A stretch of 64,000 bases of DNA from Rhizorhapis suberifaciens (lineage in GTDB: Bacteria > Pseudomonadota > Alphaproteobacteria > Sphingomonadales > Sphingomonadaceae): contig NZ_JACHOV010000003.1 in NCBI RefSeq assembly GCF_014200045.1, positions 1 through 64,000 of the forward strand, read 5' to 3'. The notes beneath the pieces were generated by a model that was given only the letters and a program-made list of their open reading frames with translations, did not search any database and was not told the DNA's origin. Shown in pieces: positions 28,144-40,253 of this stretch (positions are counted from its first letter, which is position 1; each line of letters starts with the position of its first letter). Both the position numbers and the translations under genes were made by a program.

Positions 28144-28172
28144 TGAGGAAGCCGATCCAAATGGCTTCCTCA
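28144..28172 (-). terminator. hairpin downstream of thiC
   Basis: A perfect 10-bp stem, TGAGGAAGCC / GGCTTCCTCA, with a 9-base loop ten bases after the thiC stop. On the minus strand it is followed by a pyrimidine-rich tract (GTCCTTTCC), not a clean T-run. Probably an intrinsic terminator of thiC. Confidence 0.5.
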
Positions 28173-28181
28173 GCCGGAAGT

Positions 28182-30184
<2,003 letters not shown>

Positions 30185-30228
30185 GGGCGCGACTGTAGGC
30201 AGATTGAAGCGGCGGGGGAAGTGTGAAT

Positions 30229-30792
30229 CTACTCCAGCGGCCTTCGCTCGGCCATAAACCAGCGCGTGATGACGAGCCCGGCCGCTATGAAACCCAGCCC
30301 ATCGGCCAGGAAGCTGTAAATAAAATAGCTCCAGGGTGCGTGATTGAAGATGGGCTGGCCAATATGGATGTACAGCGGAATCGCGACGGCAAAGGCAATG
30401 ACGAGCTTCGCACGGCTGGCGAAGTCACTGAAATAAGGGCCTGCCGCGCGCAGGCCGAAGGCAATGATCAAGGCACAGATCATGGCAAGTATCAAGCCCG
30501 CTAGCAGCGCCCCGCTATCGCTCACGGGAAAGCCACTCGTGTTGAAATGCACCATCGCGGTGGGGCCTTTGCCATAAAGCGTCGTGCCCGCCGGGGTGCC
30601 GGGCCAGGGAATTGGGTAAGTACCGGTCCCGTTCTGAGTAAGATTGGCGGCAAGCGCCTGCTGAATTACCGCGGATTGCATGTCATCGGCCTTGGACAGG
30701 GCAATGCGGCTGAGCGGTGTGCCCCAGAAGACGAAACCCACCAGATACATGGCTAAGCCGCCCGCAAGGCCACCAAGGATCGTCCTGATCAT
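30229..30792 (-). CDS. four-helix membrane protein of unknown function
   Basis: 187 residues, with a strong AGGAGGG ribosome binding site eight bases before ATG 30792. Hydrophobic segments lie at residues about 5-25 (ILGGLAGGLAMYLVGFVFWG), 95-115, 128-148 and 158-178. A polar loop of about 60 residues follows the first helix and contains TYPIPWPGTPAGTT and AMVHFNTSGF. The sequence is similar in feel to conserved inner-membrane hypothetical proteins of sphingomonads. I do not recognise a named family. It stands alone between the thiC leader and gmk, on the same strand as both. Confidence 0.75.
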   Translation of the reverse strand: MIRTILGGLAGGLAMYLVGFVFWGTPLSRIALSKADDMQSAVIQQALAANLTQNGTGTYPIPWPGTPAGTTLYGKGPTAMVHFNTSGFPVSDSGALLAGLILAMICALIIAFGLRAAGPYFSDFASRAKLVIAFAVAIPLYIHIGQPIFNHAPWSYFIYSFLADGLGFIAAGLVITRWFMAERRPLE

Positions 30793-30849
30793 GGCATTCC
30801 CTCCTGCTATTAGGAGCGAAGGGTGAGCCGATTATTCGGCGGGGTCAAT

Positions 30850-30880
30850 GGGTTGGGATAAGAGGCGACATTCCCAACCC
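30850..30880 (-). terminator. hairpin directly after gmk
   Basis: Perfect 9-bp arms GGGTTGGGA / TCCCAACCC with a 13-base loop, immediately after the gmk stop. No T-run follows, so it is a weak terminator candidate. Confidence 0.4.
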
Positions 30881-30881
30881 G

Positions 30882-31523
30882 TCACCCTCCCTTGGTCAGG
30901 CTCCGCACGAAACCGATCAGCCCGGTCTGGCGGCTGCGGCGGAGGCGTTCGGCGGCCAAAATGGTTTTGACCTGCTCAAAGCAGCCATCAAGATCGCGGT
31001 TGATGAGGACATAGTCATAACCGTCCCAATGCCCGATTTCGGCGGCTGCGCGTTCCATGCGGGCGGCGATAACCTCATCGCTGTCGGTAGCGCGGGAGCG
31101 CAGGCGGCGTTCCAGCTCCTTCATCGACGGCGGCAGAATGAAGACGCGCACGACGTCGCCGCCTGCCTGCTGGTACAATTGCTGCGCGCCCTGCCAATCG
31201 ATGTCGAAAAGCACGTCCTGGCCGGCGGCCAGGGATTCCTCCACCGGCGCTTGCGGCGTGCCATAACGATGCCCGAAGACATGAGCCCATTCCAGAAACG
31301 CGCCGTCGGCGGCCATTTTCTTGAACGCCTGTTCGTTGACGAAGTGATAATCCACCCCGTCGACCTCGCCCGGCCGGATCGGACGGGTCGTGGCGGAAAC
31401 GGACATGGCGATATGATCGTCCGCTTCAAGCAGCTTTCGCGCAATGGTCGACTTGCCCGCCCCTGAGGGTGAGGAAAGGACGAAAAGGAGACCCCGGCGA
31501 ACGGGCGGATCACTGATTGCCAT
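30882..31523 (-). CDS. gmk: guanylate kinase
   Basis: Phosphorylates GMP to GDP; cytoplasmic. The protein has 213 residues, normal for the family. The P-loop SSPSGAGKSTIARKL lies near residue 18. The GMP-binding region has SVSATTRPIRPGEVDGVDYHFV and VFGHRYGTP, and the LID region has RLRSRATDSDEVIAARM. It starts at ATG 31523. It is followed by a hairpin and preceded by a small conserved-looking gene and fumC on the same strand. Confidence 0.96.
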   Translation of the reverse strand: MAISDPPVRRGLLFVLSSPSGAGKSTIARKLLEADDHIAMSVSATTRPIRPGEVDGVDYHFVNEQAFKKMAADGAFLEWAHVFGHRYGTPQAPVEESLAAGQDVLFDIDWQGAQQLYQQAGGDVVRVFILPPSMKELERRLRSRATDSDEVIAARMERAAAEIGHWDGYDYVLINRDLDGCFEQVKTILAAERLRRSRQTGLIGFVRSLTKGG

Positions 31524-31608
31524 GGCCGCTAGTGACGCAAGGCCGGGGTGAAGGTCAAGGGGGAGCGATCAAGCAGGTCGGTCAGCGCCGCTCGGAAGGA
31601 ACGGCTTT

Positions 31609-31869
31609 TTACACCGAATGCTTTTCCTCGGCGGCTTTGGCGGCAGCCTCTCCTTCGGCCTCAGCCGACCGTCTTGCATCGGCGCTCCGCTTCATCTTGA
31701 TCAACTGTCGAGCGACCACTACCCCGCCGATGACAATTGCACCGGGGACGGATCGGCGCAGGACCGTCGTTGCCGCGAGTCCCGCCAACATGCCTATTGC
31801 TCCCGCCTTGCCGGTTTCGGATTTTACATGATTGGCGAGTAGGGCGGTGGCGATTTTGTGCAGAACCAA
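31609..31869 (-). CDS. small alanine-rich protein of unknown function
   Basis: 86 residues. The start is read as TTG 31869, because GGGAGGA lies five to six bases upstream and no ATG is available. A hydrophobic, glycine-rich middle (GAIGMLAGLAATTVLRRS, VPGAIVIGGVVVARQLI) is followed by a charged, alanine- and glutamate-rich helix. It may be a short membrane-associated protein. No family is recognised. It lies between gmk and fumC on the same strand. Confidence 0.6.
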   Translation of the reverse strand: MVLHKIATALLANHVKSETGKAGAIGMLAGLAATTVLRRSVPGAIVIGGVVVARQLIKMKRSADARRSAEAEGEAAAKAAEEKHSV

Positions 31870-31925
31870 TGGTTCCTCCCGTGATTTAGCCCAGCAAATA
31901 TAAAGCGGAGAGGGTTCCGCGCAAT

Positions 31926-33314
<1,389 letters not shown>

Positions 33315-33474
33315 GACGCTCTCCGGAACTCCTGGTTTTGCTCTCCTTCGAAGGGAGAAGTCCAGGAGCCACAAGCGCTGCGCCAGTATCTCCTCGGCTC
33401 CTGCTTCAAAGGAAAACATGGCAGAGAAATTGATATGGGCTTCAATGCGCCGGGAAACCAGCCCCGCGCGGTTC

Positions 33475-33951
33475 CTATTTCTTTTTGCCGAAATCGATCG
33501 TCACGACGTTGGAGCCATCATCGTCCATCGTTGGCCCATCATTTTCAGCCTCTTCGTGCGGTTCGGGTTCTTCACCGCCCCCCTGGACCTGAAACTGAAG
33601 CGCGAAGTTCACGGCCGGGTCAACGAAAGCCGTAATGGCGGCGAAGGGTATGATCAGCTTTGCCGCAACCTGGTTGAAGGTCAGGCTGACCTCGAACGCC
33701 TGATGGCCGACCTTCAGGTCCCAGAATTTATTCTGGAGCACGATTGTCATTTCGTCGGGAAAACGTTCCGTCAAATGTTTCGGTATCGAAACGCCTGGAG
33801 CGCCGGTTTTGAAAGTGATATAGAAATGGTGACTGCCTGGCAGTCCTCCTTGCGACTCGACTTCGCCCAGGACGCGGCCAACTACGGCCCTCAGCGCCTC
33901 CTGCACGATCTCGTCATAGTGAATCAGGCTGTCGGGCAGGTCGTCGCTCAT
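33475..33951 (-). CDS. sspB: ClpXP adaptor SspB (alphaproteobacterial type)
   Basis: Delivers ssrA-tagged and some regulatory proteins to ClpXP. 158 residues: an N-terminal substrate-binding domain (about 1-105; [46 protein letters not shown]), then an acidic flexible linker ([15 protein letters not shown]), then a C-terminal ClpX-binding tail ending [10 protein letters not shown]. This division is exactly that of SspB. It is transcribed away from hisB across an 81-bp gap that must hold both promoters. Confidence 0.93.
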   Translation of the reverse strand: MSDDLPDSLIHYDEIVQEALRAVVGRVLGEVESQGGLPGSHHFYITFKTGAPGVSIPKHLTERFPDEMTIVLQNKFWDLKVGHQAFEVSLTFNQVAAKLIIPFAAITAFVDPAVNFALQFQVQGGGEEPEPHEEAENDGPTMDDDGSNVVTIDFGKKK

Positions 33952-34032
33952 GCTAGCCTTCGTAACGCGGACATCGGGGCCGTCAAGCGCCGACGTTATT
34001 GCATGCTATGATTCTGCCGTTATAGGGACGCC

Positions 34033-34629
34033 ATGCGCAGCGCGGAAATCCATCGCAAGACGGCGGAAACGTCGATCGACGTCGAACTCAATCTCGATGG
34101 GACCGGCGAATATGAGATTTCGACCGGCATTGGCTTTCTTGACCATATGCTGGAACAGCTATCGCGCCATTCGCTGATTGACTTGAAGGTCAAGGCGGTG
34201 GGTGACCTGCATATCGACCAGCATCATACGACCGAAGATACTGGCATTGCCATTGGCGAAGCGGTGACGAAGGCGCTCGGGGATCGCAAAGGCATTACGC
34301 GCTATGGTTCCGCTTACGCACCAATGGATGAGACGCTGACCCGCTGCGCGCTCGACATCAGCGGCCGGCCATATCTTATTTTCAAAGCGGAATTTTCCAC
34401 GCCGCGCCTGGGCGAAATGGATACAGAGCTGTTCGAACACTGGTTCCACAGCTTTGCCGGGTCGGCGGGGATCACGTTGCACGTCGAAACCCTCTATGGC
34501 GTCAACAATCACCATATCATCGAAAGCTGCTTCAAGGCGCTGGCGCGCGCATTGCGCATCGCGGTCGAGATCGACCCGCGCAAGGCGGACAGCATTCCTT
34601 CGACCAAAGGCATGTTAGGCGGGCAATGA
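34033..34629 (+). CDS. hisB: imidazoleglycerol-phosphate dehydratase
   Basis: Sixth step of histidine synthesis. It is monofunctional, with 198 residues. Manganese-binding motifs are present: [19 protein letters not shown] and ENHHxxE-type [14 protein letters not shown]. It is first in the cluster and overlaps hisH by ATGA (34626-34629), so the two are coupled. Confidence 0.97.
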   Translation: MRSAEIHRKTAETSIDVELNLDGTGEYEISTGIGFLDHMLEQLSRHSLIDLKVKAVGDLHIDQHHTTEDTGIAIGEAVTKALGDRKGITRYGSAYAPMDETLTRCALDISGRPYLIFKAEFSTPRLGEMDTELFEHWFHSFAGSAGITLHVETLYGVNNHHIIESCFKALARALRIAVEIDPRKADSIPSTKGMLGGQ

Positions 34630-35246
34630 CCGGCATCGTAGCCCTTGTCGATTATGGCGCGGGCAATCTTCATTCCGTCTATAATGCGCTGAAAAAAGCA
34701 GGCGCGGCGCATGTCGAAGTGACAAGCGATCCAGCGCTGGTTCGGGGCGCGGCGCGGGTCGTGCTGCCTGGCGTTGGCGCATTCCGTGCATGCCGCGATG
34801 CGTTGCGGTCGGTGGCCGGCATGGTCGAGGCGATGGAAGAGGCTGTATTGGACCGCGCAGTCCCTTTCTTAGGCGTCTGCGTCGGCATGCAGCTTCTGGC
34901 CGAGCGAGGCGAGGAGCATGGCAGTCATGACGGGTTGGGCTGGATACCTGGCACGGTGCGGATAATCGAAACGCAGGACCCGGCGATCAAGGTGCCGCAT
35001 ATGGGCTGGAACGATGTGACGCTGACACGCCAGCATCCGTTACTCGTGCGGGGGGAAGCCTATTTTCTCCACAGCTATCATTTCGATGCGGCCGAGGCGG
35101 CCCATGTGCTCGCCCGCACGGATCATGGCGGACCGCTGGTTGCGGCGGTCGGTCGCGACAACATCATCGGTGTGCAGTTCCACCCCGAAAAGAGTCAGAG
35201 CTACGGGTTGGACTTTCTGGCGCGCTTCCTGAAGTGGCATCCGTGA
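34626..35246 (+). CDS. hisH: imidazole glycerol phosphate synthase, glutaminase subunit
   Basis: Class I glutamine amidotransferase that supplies ammonia to HisF. It has 206 residues. The triad is visible: nucleophile Cys in [11 protein letters not shown] near residue 83, and His-x-Glu in [12 protein letters not shown] near the end. Its start overlaps hisB. The downstream partner hisF is two genes away, and a 170-bp repeat-like insert lies before hisA. Confidence 0.97.
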   Translation: MTGIVALVDYGAGNLHSVYNALKKAGAAHVEVTSDPALVRGAARVVLPGVGAFRACRDALRSVAGMVEAMEEAVLDRAVPFLGVCVGMQLLAERGEEHGSHDGLGWIPGTVRIIETQDPAIKVPHMGWNDVTLTRQHPLLVRGEAYFLHSYHFDAAEAAHVLARTDHGGPLVAAVGRDNIIGVQFHPEKSQSYGLDFLARFLKWHP

Positions 35247-35416
35247 TGGCCTATTTGAATTTCCTCGCCCCTGACGGGAGAGGATATGGAGAGCCTTCGG
35301 TTTACCGGCCGGACAAAATTGGAGAGGGTGAGTGCGCCTTTTGGCGGGCGCGAGGCTTCGCCTCACCCCCTCCCCCAACCTCCCCCGCACGGGGCAGGGG
35401 GCTTTAAGGGCAAATT
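35247..35416. repeat. palindromic repeat-like insert between hisH and hisA
   Basis: GGAGAGGGTGAG (35321-35332) is mirrored by CTCACCCCCTCCC (35363-35375), and the following CCTCCCCCGCACGGGGCAGGGGG forms another G/C-run hairpin. There is no open frame. Sequences of this kind (CTCACCCCCTCCCCC...) are common dispersed intergenic elements in sphingomonads, as far as I recall. It breaks an otherwise tightly packed operon and may act as an mRNA-processing or attenuation element. Confidence 0.6.
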
Positions 35417-36151
35417 ATGAGTCTTATCGTTTTTCCGGCCATCGACCTTAAAGGGGGTCAGATCGTACGCCTTGCCGAAGGCGACATGGATCGCGCCACG
35501 GTTTATGGCGACAACCCAGCCGCGCAGGCGATGCTGTTTGCGCAGGCGGGAGCGGGTTTCCTGCACGTCGTCGATCTGGATGGGGCGTTTGCGGGAAAGG
35601 CGGTCAATGCGCGGGCGGTCGAAAGCATAATCGACGTTTTCCCCGGCCATGTGCAATTGGGCGGCGGCATTCGCGACCGCGCGGCTGTGGAGCGTTGGTT
35701 CGATCTGGGCGTTTCGCGCGTTGTAATCGGGACAGCAGCGCTAAAGGACCCCGAATTCGTTCGCGATGCGGCCCGGGATTTCCCCGGGGGGATCGTGGTG
35801 GCGGTGGACGCGCGTGACGGTTTCGTCGCCACTGAGGGCTGGGCCGAAAAGTCCGACATGCCGGTTGCTGACATGGCGCGCAGATTTGAAGATGCGGGGG
35901 TCGCCGCACTGCTGTTCACCGATGTGGGTCGCGACGGGCTTTTGAAAGGCTGCAATGTCGACGCCACCGTCGATCTTGCCCGCGCCACGGACATTCCGGT
36001 GATCGCCAGCGGCGGCGTTGCGGGGATCAGCGATATTCGCATATTGAGCTTGCATGTTCAGGACGGAATTGAGGGCGTCATTACCGGCCGCGCGCTTTAT
36101 GATGGCCGGCTGGATCTGGGGGCGGCCCTGGCCGTTGCGGCGGCGACATGA
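35417..36151 (+). CDS. hisA: phosphoribosylformimino-AICAR ribotide isomerase
   Basis: A TIM-barrel isomerase of histidine synthesis with 244 residues. The catalytic aspartates and phosphate loops are recognisable: [14 protein letters not shown] (N-terminal Asp), [31 protein letters not shown] (second Asp) and VIASGGVAG. It overlaps hisF by ATGA (36148-36151). Confidence 0.97.
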   Translation: MSLIVFPAIDLKGGQIVRLAEGDMDRATVYGDNPAAQAMLFAQAGAGFLHVVDLDGAFAGKAVNARAVESIIDVFPGHVQLGGGIRDRAAVERWFDLGVSRVVIGTAALKDPEFVRDAARDFPGGIVVAVDARDGFVATEGWAEKSDMPVADMARRFEDAGVAALLFTDVGRDGLLKGCNVDATVDLARATDIPVIASGGVAGISDIRILSLHVQDGIEGVITGRALYDGRLDLGAALAVAAAT

Positions 36152-36915
36152 CGGTACGCACCCGCGTCATTCCCTGCCTGGACGTCGCCAATGGGCGCGT
36201 GGTGAAGGGCGTCAACTTCGTTGACCTGGCTGACGCGGGCGATCCCGTGGAGCAGGCCCGGCTTTATGATGCGGCGGGGGCGGACGAGCTTTGCTTTCTT
36301 GATATCACCGCGAGCCATGAAGCGCGGGGCACCATATTGGATGTGGTGCGGCGGACCGCCGAGGTTTGTTTCATGCCGCTGACAGTGGGCGGCGGCGTGC
36401 GTTCGGTCGAGGATGCGCGCGCCTTGTTGCTGGCTGGAGCGGACAAGGTGGCAGTGAACAGTGCCGCCGTGGCGCGCCCGGAGCTCGTGGCCGAGCTGGC
36501 CGATCGCTTCGGCAGCCAATGCGTCGTCGCCAGTGTCGATGCACGCCGGGTCGGTGACGGGCGGTGGGAGATCTTCACCCATGGCGGAAGAAGGGAAACC
36601 GGCATTGATGCCCTCGCCCACGCCGTCAAGCTGGCGGAGCTTGGAGCAGGCGAATTGCTGGTCACCTCCATGGACGGGGACGGCACCCGTCGGGGTTATG
36701 ACCTGGCATTGACCCGGGCCGTTGCCGACTCTGTATCGGTGCCGGTGATAGCCAGCGGCGGGGTTGGCACGCTTCAGCATCTGGTGGAGGGAGTGATCGA
36801 TGGTCATGCAAGCGCAGTGCTCGCCGCTTCGATCTTCCATTTTGGCCAGCACAGCATAGCCGAGGCCCATGCGGCATTGGCGGCAGCCGGGCTTCCGACG
36901 CGCTCTTTACGCTGA
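36148..36915 (+). CDS. hisF: imidazole glycerol phosphate synthase, cyclase subunit
   Basis: Forms IGP and AICAR with HisH. A TIM barrel of 255 residues. The N-terminus [18 protein letters not shown] holds the catalytic Asp11, and [10 protein letters not shown] holds the second Asp. LTVGGGVRS and VIASGGVGT are phosphate loops. It is the last his gene before the PEP-CTERM insert; hisE resumes 656 bp further on. Confidence 0.97.
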   Translation: MTVRTRVIPCLDVANGRVVKGVNFVDLADAGDPVEQARLYDAAGADELCFLDITASHEARGTILDVVRRTAEVCFMPLTVGGGVRSVEDARALLLAGADKVAVNSAAVARPELVAELADRFGSQCVVASVDARRVGDGRWEIFTHGGRRETGIDALAHAVKLAELGAGELLVTSMDGDGTRRGYDLALTRAVADSVSVPVIASGGVGTLQHLVEGVIDGHASAVLAASIFHFGQHSIAEAHAALAAAGLPTRSLR

Positions 36916-36983
36916 GCCCGCAATTCAATCGTTCAGATTGTAGCCACGCCTCATCCTGTTCTGTCGGCTGCGCGGTCCAGAGA

Positions 36984-37014
36984 TGGTTAATGTCGAGCGC
37001 TTTTACATTAACCA
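36984..37014. promoter_or_regulatory. 10-bp palindrome upstream of the sigma-54 promoter (candidate enhancer site)
   Basis: TGGTTAATGT - 11 bases - ACATTAACCA, a perfect inverted repeat. Its centre is about 100 bp upstream of the start site predicted from the -24/-12 element at 37074-37089. That is where enhancer-binding proteins of sigma-54 promoters normally sit. In PEP-CTERM/exosortase systems a PrsK/PrsR pair is known to act with RpoN; that PrsR binds here is inference. Confidence 0.5.
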
Positions 37015-37073
37015 AATTCCGTTCGGCAACGTTAACTATTACACCCCCTGAAAATGCACCATCTTAAGGAACT

Positions 37074-37089
37074 TGGCACGCCTGATGCA
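37074..37089 (+). promoter_or_regulatory. sigma-54 type promoter of the PEP-CTERM gene
   Basis: TGGCACG (-24) - CCTG - ATGCA (-12). The invariant GG (37075-37076) and GC (37087-37088) are 12 bases apart, as required. Only one base differs from the TGGCACG-N4-TTGCA consensus. It lies 42 bp before ATG 37131, placing transcription start near 37100. Confidence 0.7.
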
Positions 37090-37112
37090 TTGCTTCTGTC
37101 GATATATATTGT

Positions 37113-37131
37113 TCGATAAGGGGGTTATCGA
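37113..37131 (+). promoter_or_regulatory. hairpin presenting the ribosome binding site in its loop
   Basis: TCGATAA - GGGGG - TTATCGA is a perfect 7-bp stem whose loop is the Shine-Dalgarno stretch of the PEP-CTERM gene. The last stem base is the A of the start codon. It would hold the start codon partly paired and could tune translation. Confidence 0.45.
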
Positions 37132-37505
37132 TGTTGGTTGGCAAAGCTTCGTTTCTGTTACCTATAGTTTTGATGATGAGCGCTGCGCCGGCACAGGCGA
37201 CCGGTAGCTGGTGGGGGCACAAGCATTATCCTGGATGCGGCCATGATGGCGGCAGCTCCACAAGCTCTTCGTCAGGAGGCAGCAGCAGCTTTGGCGGCTC
37301 CAGCTCGTCTTCATCATCGTCTTCCAGCTCAAGTTCGTCTTCGTCTTCCACGAGCTCGAGCAGCGGCGGGTCTTCGGGCGGATCAAGCGGCGGCACCGCC
37401 GTGCCCGAGCCTGCGGATTTTGCGCTCTTTGCGGCGGGCGTCGTCGGCCTTCTGGTCGGCCGTCATGGCAGCCGCAAGCGCGCCGCAAAAAAAGCAGGCA
37501 AGTAA
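37131..37505 (+). CDS. PEP-CTERM sorting-domain protein with polyserine linker
   Basis: A small exported protein of 124 residues. A signal peptide (MLVGKASFLLPIVLMMSAAPAQA) is followed by a short Trp/His/Cys-rich segment (SWWGHKHYPGCGHDGG), then about 55 residues of almost pure serine and glycine, then the sorting tail VPEPADFALFAAGVVGLLVG and basic RHGSRKR. The tail is that of exosortase substrates, which are processed and sent to the cell surface or exopolymer. The serine run looks like a glycosylation scaffold. It has its own sigma-54 type promoter although it sits between hisF and hisE. The exosortase gene is not in the window. Confidence 0.9.
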   Translation: MLVGKASFLLPIVLMMSAAPAQATGSWWGHKHYPGCGHDGGSSTSSSSGGSSSFGGSSSSSSSSSSSSSSSSSTSSSSGGSSGGSSGGTAVPEPADFALFAAGVVGLLVGRHGSRKRAAKKAGK

Positions 37506-37571
37506 TCAGTTTGGCGGTGGGCCAAAGATTTTCCAGTTGACGGGTCCGGGGGGCATGTCCCAATTGCGGAT

Positions 37572-37892
37572 ATGAGCGGAACCCTTAAGCGACTGGAAAA
37601 TACCATCAAGGAGCGCCGGGTCTCTGACCCGGCGCTTTCTTACGTTGCGAAGCTACGCGCCAAGGGTCGAACCAAAATCGCGCAGAAGGTCGGTGAGGAA
37701 GCGGTTGAAACCGTCATTGCCGCCATGCAAGGCGATGCAAAGGGCGTGATCGGCGAGGCCGCGGACCTTCTGTTCCACCTGGCCGTCCTCTTGAACGACA
37801 TGGACCTGTCCCTCGACGACGTGCTCAAGGAGCTTGATCGCCGTGAGGGCGTTTCCGGTATTGACGAAAAAGCATCGAGAAAGGCGGAATAG
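37572..37892 (+). CDS. hisE: phosphoribosyl-ATP pyrophosphatase
   Basis: Second step of histidine synthesis; monofunctional, 106 residues. An all-helical MazG-like fold with metal-binding EEAVETVIAA and GEAADLLFHLAVLL. It starts 66 bp after the PEP-CTERM gene and ends four bases before hinT, with which it is probably co-transcribed. Confidence 0.96.
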   Translation: MSGTLKRLENTIKERRVSDPALSYVAKLRAKGRTKIAQKVGEEAVETVIAAMQGDAKGVIGEAADLLFHLAVLLNDMDLSLDDVLKELDRREGVSGIDEKASRKAE

Positions 37893-37896
37893 AGCC

Positions 37897-38274
37897 ATGC
37901 CAGTCGACGCGACCCAACCCTATGACGACAATAATATTTTCGCCAGGATTCTGCGCGAGGAAATTCCGTGCAAGAAGGTCTATGAGGACGACTTCGCTTT
38001 TGCCTTCCACGACATCAATCCCCAGGCACCAACCCACATCCTGGTAATCCCCAAGGGAGCTTATGTGAGCTGGGACGATTTCTCGGCCAAGGCTTCCGAC
38101 GCGGAAGTGGCGGGCTTCATCCGAGCGGTAGGTATGGTCGCTCGGGAGCGTGGCCTGGTAGACAGCGGTTACCGCTTGCTGGCCAACACCGGAACAAACA
38201 GCCATCAGGAAGTGCCGCATCTGCACGTGCATATCTTTGCCGGAAGGCCGCTTGGCCCAATGCTCGCGCGGTAA
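37897..38274 (+). CDS. hinT: HIT-family protein (HinT-like purine nucleoside phosphoramidase)
   Basis: 125 residues starting at ATG 37897; the frame is open upstream but only inside hisE. The histidine triad is HLHVHIFAGRPLGPML near the end, preceded by NTGTNSHQEVPHLHVH, a typical Hint motif. The N-terminus reads YDDNNIFARILREEIPCKKVYEDD, the usual Hint start. It hydrolyses AMP-N or AMP-lysine bonds in the family. Linkage after hisE is common in alphaproteobacteria. Confidence 0.94.
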   Translation: MPVDATQPYDDNNIFARILREEIPCKKVYEDDFAFAFHDINPQAPTHILVIPKGAYVSWDDFSAKASDAEVAGFIRAVGMVARERGLVDSGYRLLANTGTNSHQEVPHLHVHIFAGRPLGPMLAR

Positions 38275-38393
38275 TGTAAGCGGTCCATTACCCGGCTTGT
38301 AATATACTTGCGCGGTCGGAATTTCACGATAGTGTCTGTAGCATAGGGGATGGCGGGCCTGACGGCGCGCCTTGTGCAGAAAGACACAAACAC

Positions 38394-39977
38394 ATGATCT
38401 TTGGCCGCGTTAAATCGCTCGACGCCATTCTTGCCACCGCGGAAAAGAAGGCGCTGGTCCGGACACTGGGCCCTGTGCAGCTGACGCTGCTTGGGGTTGG
38501 TGCGATTATCGGAACAGGAATATTCGTGTTAACGGCCGAAGCGGCGCAAAAGGCCGGCCCGGGCATGATGGTTAGCTTCATGATCGCCGGCTTCGTCTGC
38601 GCGGTGGCTGCGCTTTGCTACTCAGAGCTGGCGTCCATGGTGCCGGTTTCCGGGTCGGCCTACACCTATACCTATGCCGTCATGGGTGAACTTTTGGCCT
38701 GGATGGTCGGTTGGGCGCTCGTGCTGGAATATGCGGTAGCGGCGAGCGCTGTTTCGGTCGGGTGGTCCGGCTATTTCGTAGGGCTGATCAAAAGTTCACT
38801 GGGGATAGAAGTGCCAGCGGCCCTGGCGACCGGACCCTATGCAGGCGGCATAGTCAATCTGCCGGCGTTTATCATCGCGCTGCTGGTCACCTGGCTGCTG
38901 ATGATCGGAACCACTGAAAGCGCAAGGGTCAACGCCGCCCTTGTTGCCGTGAAGGTCGTGGCGCTTACCGTTTTTGTGGCCATCACCATCCCGATGATCA
39001 AGGGCGCGAATTTCGATCCCTTCGCTCCTAATGGTTGGACGGGAACAGGCGGCAGCGGGCTTGGGGTCATTGGTGCCGCCGCCTCGATCTTCTTTGCATA
39101 TGTCGGTTTTGACGCCGTTTCCACCGCCGCCGAAGAAACGAAAAACCCGCAGCGCAACGTCCCCATCGGCCTGATCGGGTCGCTTGGCATCTGTACGATA
39201 TTCTACATATTGGTGGCCGCAGGCGCGATCGGGACGATCGGCGCATAACCGGTCACCGGACCGGGTGGAGAAGTCCTTGCGCCCGGCACCGTCGCCCTTG
39301 CCGATCAGTGCAAGAGCCTTGCCGCCATGGGTACGGATCCGCTCGTCTGTTCACGCGAAGCGCTGGCCCATGTATTGCGGCAGCTGGGATGGAGTCAGAT
39401 TGGCAATCTAATCGGCCTTGCCGCATTTCTGGCGCTTCCTTCAGTCATTCTGATGATGCTGTTCGGGCAAACACGCATATTCTTCGTGATGGCGCGGGAC
39501 GGTCTGTTGCCCGAAAAGCTTGCGACCGTGCATCCCCGGTGGAAGACCCCCCATGTCGTTACCGCAATCACAGGCGCGTTTGTAGCGGTAGCCGCGGCGT
39601 TCCTTCCGGTGGGTCAGCTTGCCGATGTTTCGAATTCCGGAACGCTCTTTGCCTTCTTCATGGTTGCGCTTTCGGTAATGATCCTGCGCCGCGTCGATCC
39701 AGCGCGTCCGCGACCATTCCGCACACCCGCTGTGTGGCTGGTCGCACCCTTGGCTATCATCGGCTGCGTCGGTCTGTATTTTAACCTGCCATTCGAAGCC
39801 AAGATGGTTCTGCCCGTATGGGGAGGCATCGGTCTGGTTCTTTATTATCTCTATGGGTATCGCAAGAGCCATGTCGGGCGCGGCATTGTCGACGTGCATG
39901 AAGATGACCGCGACGTCCCGCCCCAACCGGTCCCGCCGCTTCCCGGAGCGCCCACGCCCGGCGGCAAGGAGGCTTGA
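38394..39977 (+). pseudogene. amino acid permease (APC superfamily) interrupted by one in-frame stop
   Basis: Both halves are in the same frame: 38394-39248 (284 residues) and 39249-39977. At 39246-39248 a TAA stands where relatives read Gln (IGAQPVTGPGGE-like), so one C-to-T change in CAA explains it. The codons after the stop read on without break into CKSLAAMGTDPLVCSREALAHVL. The whole protein would be 527 residues with about 12 helices. It has the APC start GVGAIIGTGIFVLTAEAAQ and later FAYVGFDAVSTAAEETKNPQRNVP, a cationic amino acid transporter-like pattern. The second half could restart at ATG 39327. Either a fresh pseudogene or a base error. Confidence 0.85.
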
Positions 39978-40031
39978 TTGGCTCCAGGGGCCAGGGCGGC
40001 TGGAGCATGACCCTCTTAGGGCGAAGGTTTG

Positions 40032-40137
40032 TCCCGAGCCCCTTGCGGCCTGCAAGGCAGGCGCTCGGGATAAAAAGTCGAGAGACGGTGGCCAAGCGTG
40101 GGCGTGTCTCGACTTCGCTCGAAACGAACGGGCATTA
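40032..40137. repeat. dispersed palindromic element after the permease
   Basis: Nested perfect repeats: TCCCGAGC (40032-40039) with GCTCGGGA (40063-40070), enclosing CCTTGC-GGCCT-GCAAGG (40041-40057). They are followed by AGTCGAGAGA ... TGTCTCGACT and TTCGCTCGAAACGAACGG. The GTCTCGACTTCGCTCGA unit is, as I recall, a frequent extragenic repeat in sphingomonads. The stretch 39978-40195 has no gene. Confidence 0.6.
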
Positions 40138-40195
40138 ATTCAGATCAATGGCACCCGCTGTAAGATGATCCTGATCGGCTCAAACCAGTCTGCAC

Positions 40196-40227
40196 AAAAA
40201 AAAAGGGCGGCTGTGAGGCCGCCCTTT
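40196..40227 (-). terminator. intrinsic terminator of the TonB receptor gene
   Basis: On the minus strand: AAAGGGCGGC - loop - GCCGCCC followed by nine T residues. The plus-strand view is A9 then GGGCGGC (40205-40211) and GCCGCCC (40218-40224). It lies 27 bp after the receptor stop codon. The plus strand has TTTCGTTTGTTTG after the stem, so it may also stop transcripts from the permease side. Confidence 0.85.
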
Positions 40228-40253
40228 CGTTTGTTTGTTATAGATGATCGGGA

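Noticed and set aside
37243-37575. Second open frame over the PEP-CTERM gene
   Set aside because: It is the +1 reading of the serine codon run; the signal peptide and sorting tail are in the chosen frame.
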